DNA of 64,000 bases from the NCBI GenBank assembly GCA_963835935.1, contig CAWIHK010000001.1:1-64000 (forward strand). Reading direction: 5' to 3'. The position numbers and the translations under genes were made by a program. The notes under the pieces are model-generated. The model was not told where the DNA came from. It saw nothing but the letters and a program-made list of their open reading frames with translations, and did no database searches. This document shows positions 1 through 8,168 of the stretch, piece by piece (position 1 is the stretch's first letter; each line of letters begins with the position of its first letter). The stretch is from CAWIHK01 sp963835935 (GTDB lineage Bacteria; Bacteroidota; Ignavibacteria; UBA10030; CAVZMI01).

Positions 1-1021
1 AATCTTCGGACACAATTTTCTTTGCAGGTTCATTTTTTACAATCAACGATTTCATGATATCAAGAGATTTTGAGTATTTGTTGTCATTGAAAAATGAGTA
101 TCCCAGCAAGCGTTGGGCTTCGATCGAGTTTGTGTCAAGTTTAACTGCCTTCTCGAATGTAGCAGTTGCCTCTGTAAAATTCTTATCGCCGTAATAAGAT
201 TTTCCAAGATACATCCATCCTTCAAAACTCGTAGATCGAAGTTCAGTATATTTTAAAAATTTTACTATAGCATCCTTGTAGAATTGAACGTGGCCGCTCT
301 GTGCCGCAAGGAAAAATACTCGGCCTGCTTTGAGATATGCGGTTGCGTTTATGGGATCGAGAGCGATGACGTATTCAAGTTCTTTAATTGCATCTGAATA
401 TTGTTTTTTCTTGATGTAAAGGTTGGCGAGCGCCGCATGTGGTTCTATCATTTTCGGGTCGATTTTAATTGCTTTTTGATATTGCTCGATGGAAAAATCA
501 TAAACGTGCTGCTTTTCCCAGATTTGGCCTAAACCGACGAAAGGTAACGGACTTTTCTCGTTTATAAGTTTCGCTTTCTCACATGTCGCAGTAGCAAGGT
601 CGAGCGAATCGACATCGATATAAGCCATCCCTAATCCGAGTGTAGCATCGAAATTGTTTTTATCCAGCTTCAACGCTGTTTTGAATAACGGTAGAGCCTG
701 ATCGGCTTCTTTCTTATCTCTCAACAAGTTCCCGAGGCTGATGTATGCTTTGATGTATTCATCGTCGAGTTTTATCGCTTTTAGGAGAAAGAATTCTGCC
801 GAATCGAGAGAGCCTTTTTCATAGAGGGCATCGCCTAATTCGAAATTGACGTCTTCAGATTTTGGAGATTTTTCGTATGCACGGAGAAAACAACTAACTG
901 CCTGATCAATATTTCCTTTTGCTCGCGCGGAGCGGCCTTGTTCCAGAAAATCCTGTGCATACAGAGTCGCTCCGAGGAATAAGCATGCAGCAAACACTCC
1001 ACGAATTGTACGGTGTTTCAT
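1..1021 (-). CDS. TPR-repeat periplasmic protein, partial (runs off the left edge)
   Basis: Translating the minus strand from the ATG at 1021 gives an open frame to the left edge. It starts with a signal-peptide-like stretch (MKHRTIRGVFAACLFLGATL, cleavage probably near YAQ) and is followed by about nine tetratricopeptide-like helical repeats of about 34 residues, with recurring A/G-Y-x-x-LG and A-x-KLD patterns. TPR solenoids are protein-interaction scaffolds, here presumably periplasmic. It is the last visible gene of a minus-strand series TonB - PstS-like - TPR, an order often seen in Bacteroidetes-type TonB/ExbBD operons (family knowledge). The C-terminus is missing, so total length and any extra domain are unknown. 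Confidence 0.8.
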   Translation of the reverse strand, partial: MKHRTIRGVFAACLFLGATLYAQDFLEQGRSARAKGNIDQAVSCFLRAYEKSPKSEDVNFELGDALYEKGSLDSAEFFLLKAIKLDDEYIKAYISLGNLLRDKKEADQALPLFKTALKLDKNNFDATLGLGMAYIDVDSLDLATATCEKAKLINEKSPLPFVGLGQIWEKQHVYDFSIEQYQKAIKIDPKMIEPHAALANLYIKKKQYSDAIKELEYVIALDPINATAYLKAGRVFFLAAQSGHVQFYKDAIVKFLKYTELRSTSFEGWMYLGKSYYGDKNFTEATATFEKAVKLDTNSIEAQRLLGYSFFNDNKYSKSLDIMKSLIVKNEPAKKIVSED

Positions 1022-1067
1022 AATGCTCCTTTACCCTTGAATAATAATTCTTCTTTTTCGATCTATT

Positions 1068-2003
1068 TTAATTATCGTTAGATTTCAATCTTATTGGCAT
1101 TGCTGGATTTCCAGGAACGAGTCCTGCATCTAGAAATGTTCTCTGACCAACGGCATTCATTAAATATACGTTTATACCTGCCGCCAATCCCGCTTGTTGG
1201 TCGGTAGAAAATGCATAAATGTCGCGCGTAAAAGGATAAACTCTCTTCCAGATATAATATTGATAGGGAAGGAGTGTCTTGGACAATGTTAAAGAATCGT
1301 ATGATACGCCAGCGTCTCCAACTTTTGCTATTTTAATGTTCTCAAGATTCTTGCTGTTGAGCCAATTCAACCCAACATATCCGATTACATTTTCATTTTT
1401 TTCTACACTCTGAATAATCTGTGTAGTTGTTGTGCATGGGAGCATTGATGCATTCCACTGTTTATCCTTCAGGAGTTTTGTGGCCAATAATTCATAGTAA
1501 CAAGTACCGGCTCCAGTAATTGCATGGGTAATTGCGCCAGAGACCGATGAATGGAGTTGTTTCCACTTGGTGATTTTTCCGGAGAACATATCTCCAATCT
1601 GTTGTGTAGTCAGAGAATCGACTGGATTTCTCGGATTTAGAATCACTGCAATTCCATCAAGTGCAACGCGGAATTTTTTTATGGGGATTTTATATTTATC
1701 CACAACCATTTTTTCTTCTGCGTCTAGATCTCGTGGAATGATAGCGAGCCGGGTCTCGTTGTTGACCAGCTTTACGATTGCTCCACGAGCAGTCGTTGGA
1801 ACAACGGTGATTTTTGCTTTTTTATACGTTGCCATGAAATCAGCAACTTCCTTTTCTATCACCGGCGCAATTGATTCTTCAACATAGATTGTGATGTCGC
1901 CGGTTTGATATGTCTCCTTTTTTTCAGGAGTACAAGCCATCACAGTGATTATAACAGGCACAAGAACGATAAAAAGAAGAAATGTTCGCTGTGCTGTTTG
2001 CAT
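1068..2003 (-). CDS. PstS-like phosphate/anion-binding lipoprotein
   Basis: The 311-residue product starts at the ATG at 2003, chosen because GGAGG lies 6-7 nt upstream; the frame is open further up to 2123 but without a comparable ribosome site. The N-terminus is a lipoprotein signal with lipobox VMAC. The rest is a PBP-like (PstS family) fold: an IYVEESIAPVIEKEV opening, a VALDGIAVILNPRNPVDSLT segment, a GKITKWKQL segment and a C-terminal YPFTRDIYAFST stretch, all typical of phosphate ABC substrate-binding relatives. No pstCAB genes are nearby; the gene sits between tonB-like and TPR genes, so a role in TonB-linked envelope function rather than classical Pst transport is likely (inference). 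Confidence 0.8.
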   Translation of the reverse strand: MQTAQRTFLLFIVLVPVIITVMACTPEKKETYQTGDITIYVEESIAPVIEKEVADFMATYKKAKITVVPTTARGAIVKLVNNETRLAIIPRDLDAEEKMVVDKYKIPIKKFRVALDGIAVILNPRNPVDSLTTQQIGDMFSGKITKWKQLHSSVSGAITHAITGAGTCYYELLATKLLKDKQWNASMLPCTTTTQIIQSVEKNENVIGYVGLNWLNSKNLENIKIAKVGDAGVSYDSLTLSKTLLPYQYYIWKRVYPFTRDIYAFSTDQQAGLAAGINVYLMNAVGQRTFLDAGLVPGNPAMPIRLKSNDN

Positions 2004-2119
2004 AATAAACCTCCCGCGTTCACTCGATCTCGAATTAAAAGTCAATATTAATCGAAATGAATCGAGTTCTGGCAAATCATTATAAGATATAATTTTTTTC
2101 TGCATTTGCAAAGAATTTC

Positions 2120-2863
2120 TCAATAGATTCGATTACACAAATGGAATTTGAAGGGTATAACGGTCCAGGCAGGAACCGGTCCATTTGTCATCATTGCAGG
2201 TGTAAACTTCCATTTTACTACAACCTCGAGGACTGCATCGTTAAATACTTCATTCGAACTTTTGATGATAAACGCTTTTTTAACCGTTCCCTCTTTATTA
2301 ATCAAAGCCTTTACAAAGACCTCGCCTTCCAATGATGCGCGTATTGCAAGATCCGGGTACTTGGGCGCGACTTGTATTATAGGAACCGGAATTTTTTCTA
2401 CACATTGAAATGTGTCTGGCAATGGATCGGGATTTTCGTCTATTAATATCTCGGTACCAGCCATGGAACCACCTCCGGCATTTTCAGGGTGAATCTCGCG
2501 ATTCAAAACTTTATTTCGTTCATCCTGCGTAAGGATTGTTTGATCATTCGGAACACTGCTGTTTGGTACAGGTTTTGGAATTCCATCAATCAAAACTTTT
2601 TTATCAACCAAGAGTACAGAACTTGGAAAATAGGGTTTAGGATCAAGTGGTGGCGGTGGTTCTAATTTTGTCGGAATGTTTGTGCCTTTGCCTGCATTTG
2701 CAGTATCGGATAGATCCGGTCTTATGATGCAAAAATTTACAGAAATAATGAGAAGAATAAATGCTACTCCGGAATGAAAACCGATAGCCAGGTGCTTGTG
2801 GTAGAGCCGTTGAAGTTCAAACGCACCGTAATGAACTTCCGCGAGGGCTGCTTGATGTGCCAT
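2120..2863 (-). CDS. TonB-family energy transducer
   Basis: A 247-residue protein with a strong ribosome site (AGGAGGAGG, 4-5 nt before the ATG). One membrane segment lies at about residues 27-47, followed by a proline-rich periplasmic linker (PPPPLDPKPYFP) and a C-terminal TonB domain from about residue 155, with APKYPDLAIRASLEG and a final W-K-F-TPA...PVPAWTVIPFKF. TonB couples the ExbB/ExbD proton-driven motor to outer-membrane receptors. It is followed directly by the PstS-like and TPR genes. No exbB or exbD is in the window; upstream lie only a small membrane gene and an insertion sequence, so the motor genes may have been separated from this operon. Confidence 0.85.
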   Translation of the reverse strand: MAHQAALAEVHYGAFELQRLYHKHLAIGFHSGVAFILLIISVNFCIIRPDLSDTANAGKGTNIPTKLEPPPPLDPKPYFPSSVLLVDKKVLIDGIPKPVPNSSVPNDQTILTQDERNKVLNREIHPENAGGGSMAGTEILIDENPDPLPDTFQCVEKIPVPIIQVAPKYPDLAIRASLEGEVFVKALINKEGTVKKAFIIKSSNEVFNDAVLEVVVKWKFTPAMMTNGPVPAWTVIPFKFHLCNRIY

Positions 2864-3001
2864 AATTCCTCCTCCTTTTACTAATAAGATTCATCATGAA
2901 GGAAGAAGTTTCTCTGGATGATTTCCGATGCCGGAAATTATAATTATCCGCTGCGAAAGAGTTTAATGAATTGATTTCAGGAAATGAAAAGATAGATGAT
3001 A

Positions 3002-3208
3002 TTATAAAATCGGATGCTTTGTTCTTGTTGCGAGAAGAATATAGAGTGCCCAAAGCAGGAGTGTGCCTCCGAGGAGCCATCTGAATTCTGATGGAAGAAC
3101 GACTGGGTATCCTAAGAGAATTGCTGCACCGAGAACTGTGAAGAGGATGGAGCGCACATAACCGAAAATTTTCATTCCACGATGGGAAGTAGTACTCTTT
3201 TCATCCAT
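3002..3208 (-). CDS. small two-helix membrane protein
   Basis: A 68-residue product with a polar N-terminus, then two hydrophobic segments (about residues 17-38 and 43-60) and a basic tail. No family is recognised with certainty. It precedes the tonB gene by about 140 bp on the same strand and could be part of that operon. Its ATG lies only 9 bp from the end of the ISL3-family element at 3218, so its native ribosome site and promoter were probably replaced by the element, or the ORF is the 3' part of a longer gene. Coding status is plausible but not proven. Confidence 0.5.
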   Translation of the reverse strand: MDEKSTTSHRGMKIFGYVRSILFTVLGAAILLGYPVVLPSEFRWLLGGTLLLWALYILLATRTKHPIL

Positions 3209-3261
3209 AAAAATTTAGGCTCTTCTCCCAACTAAGTGGGTAAAAAAGTAACGTATAAACG

Positions 3262-4481
3262 TTAAATATCAGGTAACATGCAAGTCAGGATTTTTAGACG
3301 AAGATATTCTTCATCACGAAGTCCGAAAGCACGACGCTGGATAACACGAATTTTATTATTAAGACCTTCAACAAAACCAAGTGAGACCTTATTTTCAGGT
3401 TTACAATGTGCAGCTATGCCATTCCAATGACGTTCAACAAGTTTAGCAAACTCTTCATACGGTTTTAAACGCTGCCAACGCAGAGATGATTTCCAATTAT
3501 CAAAGAATTTACGTGCCCATGGTTCTGAACCATAATCCCAGAGTTGCCCGAAGGATTCTTTAAAGATGTATGCTGTGTTCAGACGAGCATTGGCAGCTAA
3601 GAGCCTATCGAGAGCCTGTTTACCCGTTAGAGTAAGATTGGAACGATGTGACAATAAGTTGTACTTCTGCCCTTTGATATAACGACGGTTCGTTCCAGAA
3701 AGCCGAGCGTATTCTGATTTACGAACCTTGTCAAGAGCTTCACCGAGGTGTCGAATAACATGGAATTTGTCGTACAGGATAGCCGCTTGCGGAATGTATG
3801 TGCACGTTGATTTCTCGAAGGCTTTCCACATATCCATAACGGCAAGCCGAATATGCTTGGTTTTATTGGCTCCAAGCCATGTATAGAACTCGTTCATGCT
3901 TTCTTCGGAGCGGTCTTTACCTCCGAACCAGATCGGACGTGATCGCTCAAGATCACTGACAACGATTCGGTACGTATGTCCTTTTCTGATCGATACTTCG
4001 TCAATACCGATTACCTTGGGACGAGCTTTTGCTGAACGACGAAGTTGTTCTTTCATGTATTGTTTCTCAAGTTCTTTAACTGTTTTCCAATCTAAATGCA
4101 ATTCTTTGGCAACATCGCTTATTGTCGATGTGCGACATCGTTTACCGACATACCATGCAAAGCGTTTCGAGTAAAACGTATTGTCGGCAAGAAAAGGCAA
4201 ACGTTCTTGTTTCACTTTCTTGCATTTCCGACACTCAACGCGGCGTATTTCCAATTCAAAATAAATTCGGTTATCGCCGCATGAAAGATCGCGTACCCGA
4301 TGGTTCTTTTTGTCATAATAACTTGATGAAGGTTGACCGCACGTCGGGCATGTAGTTTTTTTTGAGTCCTCTTGAGTCGTATGACTCTTGCCTTCGGATC
4401 TCCGAATACACCAACCACTTTTTGCTGTGGTTTAAATCCTCGAAACCGATAGGCATCGGTAAGTCTTCGTTGTTCTGTCAT
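3262..4481 (-). CDS. ISL3-family transposase in two frames (-1 frameshift)
   Basis: Two overlapping frames make one transposase of about 406 residues, the usual ISL3 length. The first frame starts at 4481 and encodes the conserved YRFRGFKPQQKVVGVFGDP lead. A run of eight A on the coding strand (T at 4356-4363) then precedes a -1 shift, after which the second frame carries the zinc finger CPTCG...CRKC and the DDE catalytic domain (IGIDEVS, AVMDMWKAF, FVEGLNN). The zero-frame codons across the run are CAA AAA AAA, a classic A_AAA_AAA slippery site. It could be programmed frameshifting, a disabling indel or a homopolymer sequencing error. Without the shift only an 89-residue fragment would be made. 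Confidence 0.8.
4356..4363 (-). promoter_or_regulatory. A8 slippery run, possible -1 ribosomal frameshift site
   Basis: Eight consecutive A on the minus strand, in the phase A_AAA_AAA relative to the upstream transposase frame. A single -1 slip here joins the N-terminal frame to the zinc-finger/DDE frame without loss of conserved sequence. Confidence 0.5.
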
Positions 4482-4630
4482 TCACAAATGAATCAATTTT
4501 TTGGGTTCAGTACAAGTATTTTTAATCCCATGAATATTGGTCTTTTTCCACTTTGTATGCTAAAAATCACCCACTCGAAAAGGAGATGAGCCAAATAATT
4601 TAGTATGTTTAAATAAAAAAGAGATATACG

Positions 4631-4861
4631 ATGGATACGTCTGTGGTAACAGTAAAAGGACAAATAGTTATTCCGGTAAAAATCCGCCGAAAGTTCGGAA
4701 TCAAAAAGGGGACAAAAATTGCATTTGTTGAACAAAACGGCAAACTCATGATTCAACCGCTCGATAAAAATTACTTTGAGAGTTTGGCAGGAATTCTCGG
4801 CACTGACGGCGATATGCTCAAAGGATTGACGGAAGACAAGAAAAAGGAACGCGCATTATGA
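4631..4861 (+). CDS. AbrB/MazE-type antitoxin (VapB-like)
   Basis: A 76-residue protein with an N-terminal swapped-hairpin AbrB DNA-binding domain: VVTVKGQIVIPVKIRRKFGI is the family signature (T-x-KGQ-x-x-IP). The C-terminal third is acidic/basic and probably wraps the toxin. Its last codons overlap the start of the downstream PIN gene by 4 nt (ATGA), typical for translationally coupled toxin-antitoxin modules. The antitoxin is expected to bind its own promoter just upstream, in the short gap after the ISL3 element. The start is the first ATG of the frame. Confidence 0.88.
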   Translation: MDTSVVTVKGQIVIPVKIRRKFGIKKGTKIAFVEQNGKLMIQPLDKNYFESLAGILGTDGDMLKGLTEDKKKERAL

Positions 4862-5247
4862 AGACTACTGTCCTCGATAGTTATGCAGTGATCACCTATC
4901 TTCAACAACAAGAGGGTTATGAAAAAGTTGCCGCTATTTTTGAAGAGTGTGTAACCAAAGACCGAGAAGCATTTATGTGTATCGTGAACTGGGGTGAAGT
5001 TATTCATCAAGCACTTCGCACCGGCGGAGAAACCCGCGCAAAACTAGCAGAAGATTCCATGAGAGCTTTACCAATCCAACTAATAGAAGTCACGCTTCAA
5101 GCAGCTCATTTCAAAGCATTCCACAAAATGTCCTTCGCAGATTGCTATGCGGCAGCATTGGCGCTGAAAAAAAAATGTGAGTTGTTGACCGGAGATAAAG
5201 ATTTCAAACAGGTTGAAACTAAAATTAAAGTGCGGTGGATAAAATAA
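4858..5247 (+). CDS. PIN-domain ribonuclease toxin (VapC-like)
   Basis: A 129-residue PIN-domain protein. Candidate metal-binding acidic residues are D7 (in VLDSYAV), E47 (NWGEV), D95 (SFADCYAAALA) and D113/D115 (LLTGDKDF), in the usual PIN order. VapC toxins are Mg2+-dependent endoribonucleases, many cleaving tRNA or rRNA (family knowledge). It overlaps the antitoxin by 4 nt and forms a complete TA module between an IS and a restriction-modification operon, a typical accessory location. Confidence 0.88.
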   Translation: MKTTVLDSYAVITYLQQQEGYEKVAAIFEECVTKDREAFMCIVNWGEVIHQALRTGGETRAKLAEDSMRALPIQLIEVTLQAAHFKAFHKMSFADCYAAALALKKKCELLTGDKDFKQVETKIKVRWIK

Positions 5248-5314
5248 AGGATTGATGGATTAATGGAGTATGAAGGTTCGCTGATCTGATGTTACAGATT
5301 TCCACATAAAAATA

Positions 5315-6094
5315 TTATTTGTTCGTCTTAAATTTCTCAAAGTATGAATCTATTTCATCTCTCAATTCTATTCCGATTCTTTCAAAACAACCCAGAAGAT
5401 CTTCATAAGAATCTTTTCCTCCGATAAAATCCCAAAATTCTTTGCCGACCTTAAGCTCATTATCTAAATCCAACATTCCTCTCATTGTCCACCGATTATA
5501 TTGTTCTGGTTCGTATGGATTATAAGGAATAGCGATAATAGTATTCACTTTTGCTTTAGGATTATCAGCGAGTATTGCTCCAACCCATTCCAATAGTGTT
5601 CGTTTGAATTCTTTGAAACCACCTGCATTTGGTTTCGCTGTCTTTATATCAAAAAGGAATAACTCGTTGGATTTACTTTCCATCCACACATCCACTCTTG
5701 TAAGTTTAACTTTTTGCATTTTTCCTTTTTGACACACTTTGAGGATGGCTTCTATTTCCTTTGGTTTATTGGGAGATGTTTTGGCAGTGGTAAGTTTATC
5801 CATGATTCCTTGAATGACTTTATGCGCTTCACTGCTTATTTGTTCTCCCGCCTTTGCCTGCAATTTTATATTTTGAAAATTATTTTGTGCTAATGCCGAC
5901 GCAACCGGTTCAAAGATCGCTGTCCCAAAATTAGTACTAAGAGAATGGATAAAAGAATACAATGCCAAACGATCCTTCCCTAATAATGCCGTATGAAACG
6001 GCATAGATGCCGGTTCTGGATTATAGTTCTGGAATTTATTGCGAAGACAAGATTTTAGAATATTTTCAACATCATAAATTTGTTGTTTTATCAT
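5315..6094 (-). CDS. TdeIII-like type II restriction endonuclease
   Basis: A 259-residue protein resembling the TdeIII restriction-enzyme family. A PD-(D/E)xK-type active site is visible as D135 (in TRVDVWME), then D149-I-K151 in LFLFDIKTAKPN. The ATG at 6094 has AAGGG 6 nt upstream. TdeIII-type enzymes are reported to recognise GGNCC (family recollection, not provable here). It is the last gene of a minus-strand operon: methyltransferase, small ORF, endonuclease. The small ORF overlaps its start by 23 nt, suggesting tight coupling that delays or limits nuclease production relative to methylase. The region is AT-rich compared with flanking core genes, consistent with acquisition by transfer. 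Confidence 0.75.
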   Translation of the reverse strand: MIKQQIYDVENILKSCLRNKFQNYNPEPASMPFHTALLGKDRLALYSFIHSLSTNFGTAIFEPVASALAQNNFQNIKLQAKAGEQISSEAHKVIQGIMDKLTTAKTSPNKPKEIEAILKVCQKGKMQKVKLTRVDVWMESKSNELFLFDIKTAKPNAGGFKEFKRTLLEWVGAILADNPKAKVNTIIAIPYNPYEPEQYNRWTMRGMLDLDNELKVGKEFWDFIGGKDSYEDLLGCFERIGIELRDEIDSYFEKFKTNK

Positions 6095-6281
6095 TTTTTC
6101 CCTTCTTAATATCGGAAAGAATTATCGCATTTTCGATTAGATCATACCATGGAATAAGGTTTCCAAGTTTAATTTCTACTTTTCCAAGTTCTGTTTTAGT
6201 AAGTCCCCTACAGAGTAATTCATTGGAAACATTTTGTATATCTTCTACAGTAAGACGATAAACAGTACGGTCTTTATCCAT
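6072..6281 (-). CDS. small coupled protein of the restriction-modification operon, unknown
   Basis: A 69-residue protein not recognised as a known family. It is polar, mostly predicted helical, and ends in a lysine-rich tail. Its ATG lies 1 nt after the methyltransferase stop (TGATATG) with AAAGGAG inside the end of the methyltransferase gene, so translation is well supported. Its 3' end overlaps the endonuclease start. It has no obvious helix-turn-helix, so it is not clearly a C protein; it could be a nuclease subunit, chaperone or modulator (inference from position only). Confidence 0.65.
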   Translation of the reverse strand: MDKDRTVYRLTVEDIQNVSNELLCRGLTKTELGKVEIKLGNLIPWYDLIENAIILSDIKKGKNDKTTNL

Positions 6282-6282
6282 A

Positions 6283-8013
6283 TCAAACTCCTTTTAAATG
6301 AAAAATAATCTCCGAATATGCACCTTTATCTTTTTCCGTTCGGTTTAAAACTGGGCGTTTGTATTGGTTCACAATCTTCATTCCGGCATTTTCGGCAATA
6401 GCAGGATATAAATTCCATTTATCGTTCGCGACGAGTAACACATCATAATCTTTTACTAAAAAGCGTTTGCAGTTTTTTAGAACTTCTGCAATACCTTTTA
6501 CATAATTCTCTTTTGCTTCTCTACCCTGCCCATTCTCCATCCGACCAATTTCTAATTCGTCTCGTCTTTTGAATCCGAATAAGTCGTAGGCATAGGCATG
6601 CTGCTCGTGGTAATCAATCAATCCAACATATGGAGGACTGGAAAATATTCCTTTAATCTTCTGCTTTTTAATAAGCGATGCGAATGCAGGATCGTGTTCT
6701 CCAATCTGCTGAATGATATCAATATTTTGACTATCTCCTGTAAGACAATATTGGTACGTCTCTGTTCGTAGTTTTCCAAATCTTGCCAAACGGAATAACG
6801 TGTCTTTTGTATAAGTTTCCCACCATTTTAAAATTGAGAAAAGTGGTTTGCATATTTTCCCGTGCTTTGCGCAATAATACGTAGCCATAATCGGCTCAAG
6901 AAGCGTTGCTAAATCGGCATGCGTTGTCGCACGGCAAGAACGAATTGTCCGGCTTAAAATTACAGTGATGATCTTTTTCGTTTCAGTATTTTTATTTTTT
7001 TTTATTTCATCAAAAACAAATCCAATTTCATTCCGAACATGTGGAGAATACCATTTATCCAAAAAAGTATCTTCTTTATCCTGCCGTATTTTTATTCTGT
7101 ACTCTTTCACAAGATTTTGAAAAATCGGCAAAAACTCTTTTGCTTTCTCCGGTCCATAGGTTTCTTCATCAATCTCATCTCGCTTCAATTTATATTTATA
7201 TTCCGGTACAGGAAAATATTCATTGTTAAATTTGTAGAGTTCCTGCAAAAGTTTTTCTTCAAAATCGACTGTATGAGAATTAGCAAGAAATGATTTCAAG
7301 GCATGGGTAATTCTGTTTATTTCATTCTGGACATCAATCAAATCAAATTTTGTAACTTTGCAGTTACTAATCAGCGCATTAAAGGTAGAGATATCGATAC
7401 CAATGGCGTGCATACCTAATTCATTCGCCTGCACCAGAGTTGTACCGCTGCCGCAAAAGGGATCTAGAATAATATCGCCTTTATGGAAATACACTTCTTT
7501 TTTAAAACCATCAGTGTGGCTGTCTAAAAAGTATTCAACCAATTGTGGAATAAATTTTCCTTTGTACGGATGGAGACGATGAACGTGTTTTGTAGTTTCA
7601 GCTTCCTTGTATTGATCAAATGACAAATCCCAATTTAAATCTTTACCAAGCTGATCTTTCCACGTTAATTCTCTGTGGCCATTAAAAGATTTATAATATG
7701 CAGTTAATTCTTTCTTGGAAATTTGCGTAGTGCCATTATCGCCGTACTTCTTGATCCGGCCATATTGAATCAGATAGGAAATATTGGATGGTGTTACGTT
7801 TTTCCCCATATATTCTGAAGCCCATTTGGCGGCTTCTTTTATATCCATCAAATCAGAAGAACTGTTCTGTATTATTGATTCAAGAGATAGATTTGATTGA
7901 GAGGAAGAGATATTGGCAACGTACACTGCTTTTTGTTCTGCGACTCGAGATTTAACAAGAGTAATTTTCTTTTTTTTAGGGTTGGCCTTCTTTTTTTTAT
8001 CTAGTTTCGCCAT
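6283..8013 (-). CDS. DNA N4-cytosine/N6-adenine methyltransferase with N-terminal HTH-like region
   Basis: A 576-residue protein. Residues 1-20 are lysine-rich. Residues 55-108 resemble an excisionase/MerR-like winged helix (DIKEAAKWASEYMG...ISYLIQYGRIKKYG). The AdoMet motif I DPFCGSGTT is at 184-192 and the catalytic motif IV SSPPY at 458-462; SPPY favours N4-cytosine methylation. The order motif I, long insert (about 265 residues, probable target-recognition region), motif IV resembles the alpha-type arrangement. It should protect the host from the adjacent TdeIII-like endonuclease. The N-terminal DNA-binding region might autoregulate the operon (inference). Confidence 0.82.
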   Translation of the reverse strand: MAKLDKKKKANPKKKKITLVKSRVAEQKAVYVANISSSQSNLSLESIIQNSSSDLMDIKEAAKWASEYMGKNVTPSNISYLIQYGRIKKYGDNGTTQISKKELTAYYKSFNGHRELTWKDQLGKDLNWDLSFDQYKEAETTKHVHRLHPYKGKFIPQLVEYFLDSHTDGFKKEVYFHKGDIILDPFCGSGTTLVQANELGMHAIGIDISTFNALISNCKVTKFDLIDVQNEINRITHALKSFLANSHTVDFEEKLLQELYKFNNEYFPVPEYKYKLKRDEIDEETYGPEKAKEFLPIFQNLVKEYRIKIRQDKEDTFLDKWYSPHVRNEIGFVFDEIKKNKNTETKKIITVILSRTIRSCRATTHADLATLLEPIMATYYCAKHGKICKPLFSILKWWETYTKDTLFRLARFGKLRTETYQYCLTGDSQNIDIIQQIGEHDPAFASLIKKQKIKGIFSSPPYVGLIDYHEQHAYAYDLFGFKRRDELEIGRMENGQGREAKENYVKGIAEVLKNCKRFLVKDYDVLLVANDKWNLYPAIAENAGMKIVNQYKRPVLNRTEKDKGAYSEIIFHLKGV

Positions 8014-8168
8014 TTTCTCTTATGTCCTTAGAAAGGAAATATATTTTGAATGTATCGGTTTTCTAAAGAGAATGCAAGAATTGATTTCGGAATGCGGATT
8101 GTCGATTTTCGGAATGTGATAGTGCCATCTCGTATTCCGCAATCCCACTTCCGTAATCCGCACTCGTT

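Larger units (their letters stand above)
3218..4592. mobile_element. ISL3-family insertion sequence
   Basis: A 1375-bp element bounded by imperfect 24-bp terminal inverted repeats: 3218-3241 starts GGCTCTTCTCCC and ends AGTGGGT, and 4569-4592 read in reverse starts GGCTCATCTCCT and ends AGTGGGT. ISL3-family ends characteristically begin GGCTCTT (family knowledge). It carries one transposase on the minus strand. Flanking octamers (aaaattta and aaataatt) are similar AT-rich words but not a clean 8-bp target duplication. It lies between the tonB operon and a toxin-antitoxin pair. Confidence 0.85.

Noticed and set aside
2817..3080. 87-aa minus-strand ORF upstream of tonB
   Set aside because: It overlaps both the tonB start and the 68-aa membrane ORF in another frame, with a composition typical of a shadow frame.
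4593..4600. 8-bp target-site duplication for the ISL3-family element
   Set aside because: The flanking octamers aaaattta and aaataatt are only generically AT-rich and match at about half the positions.
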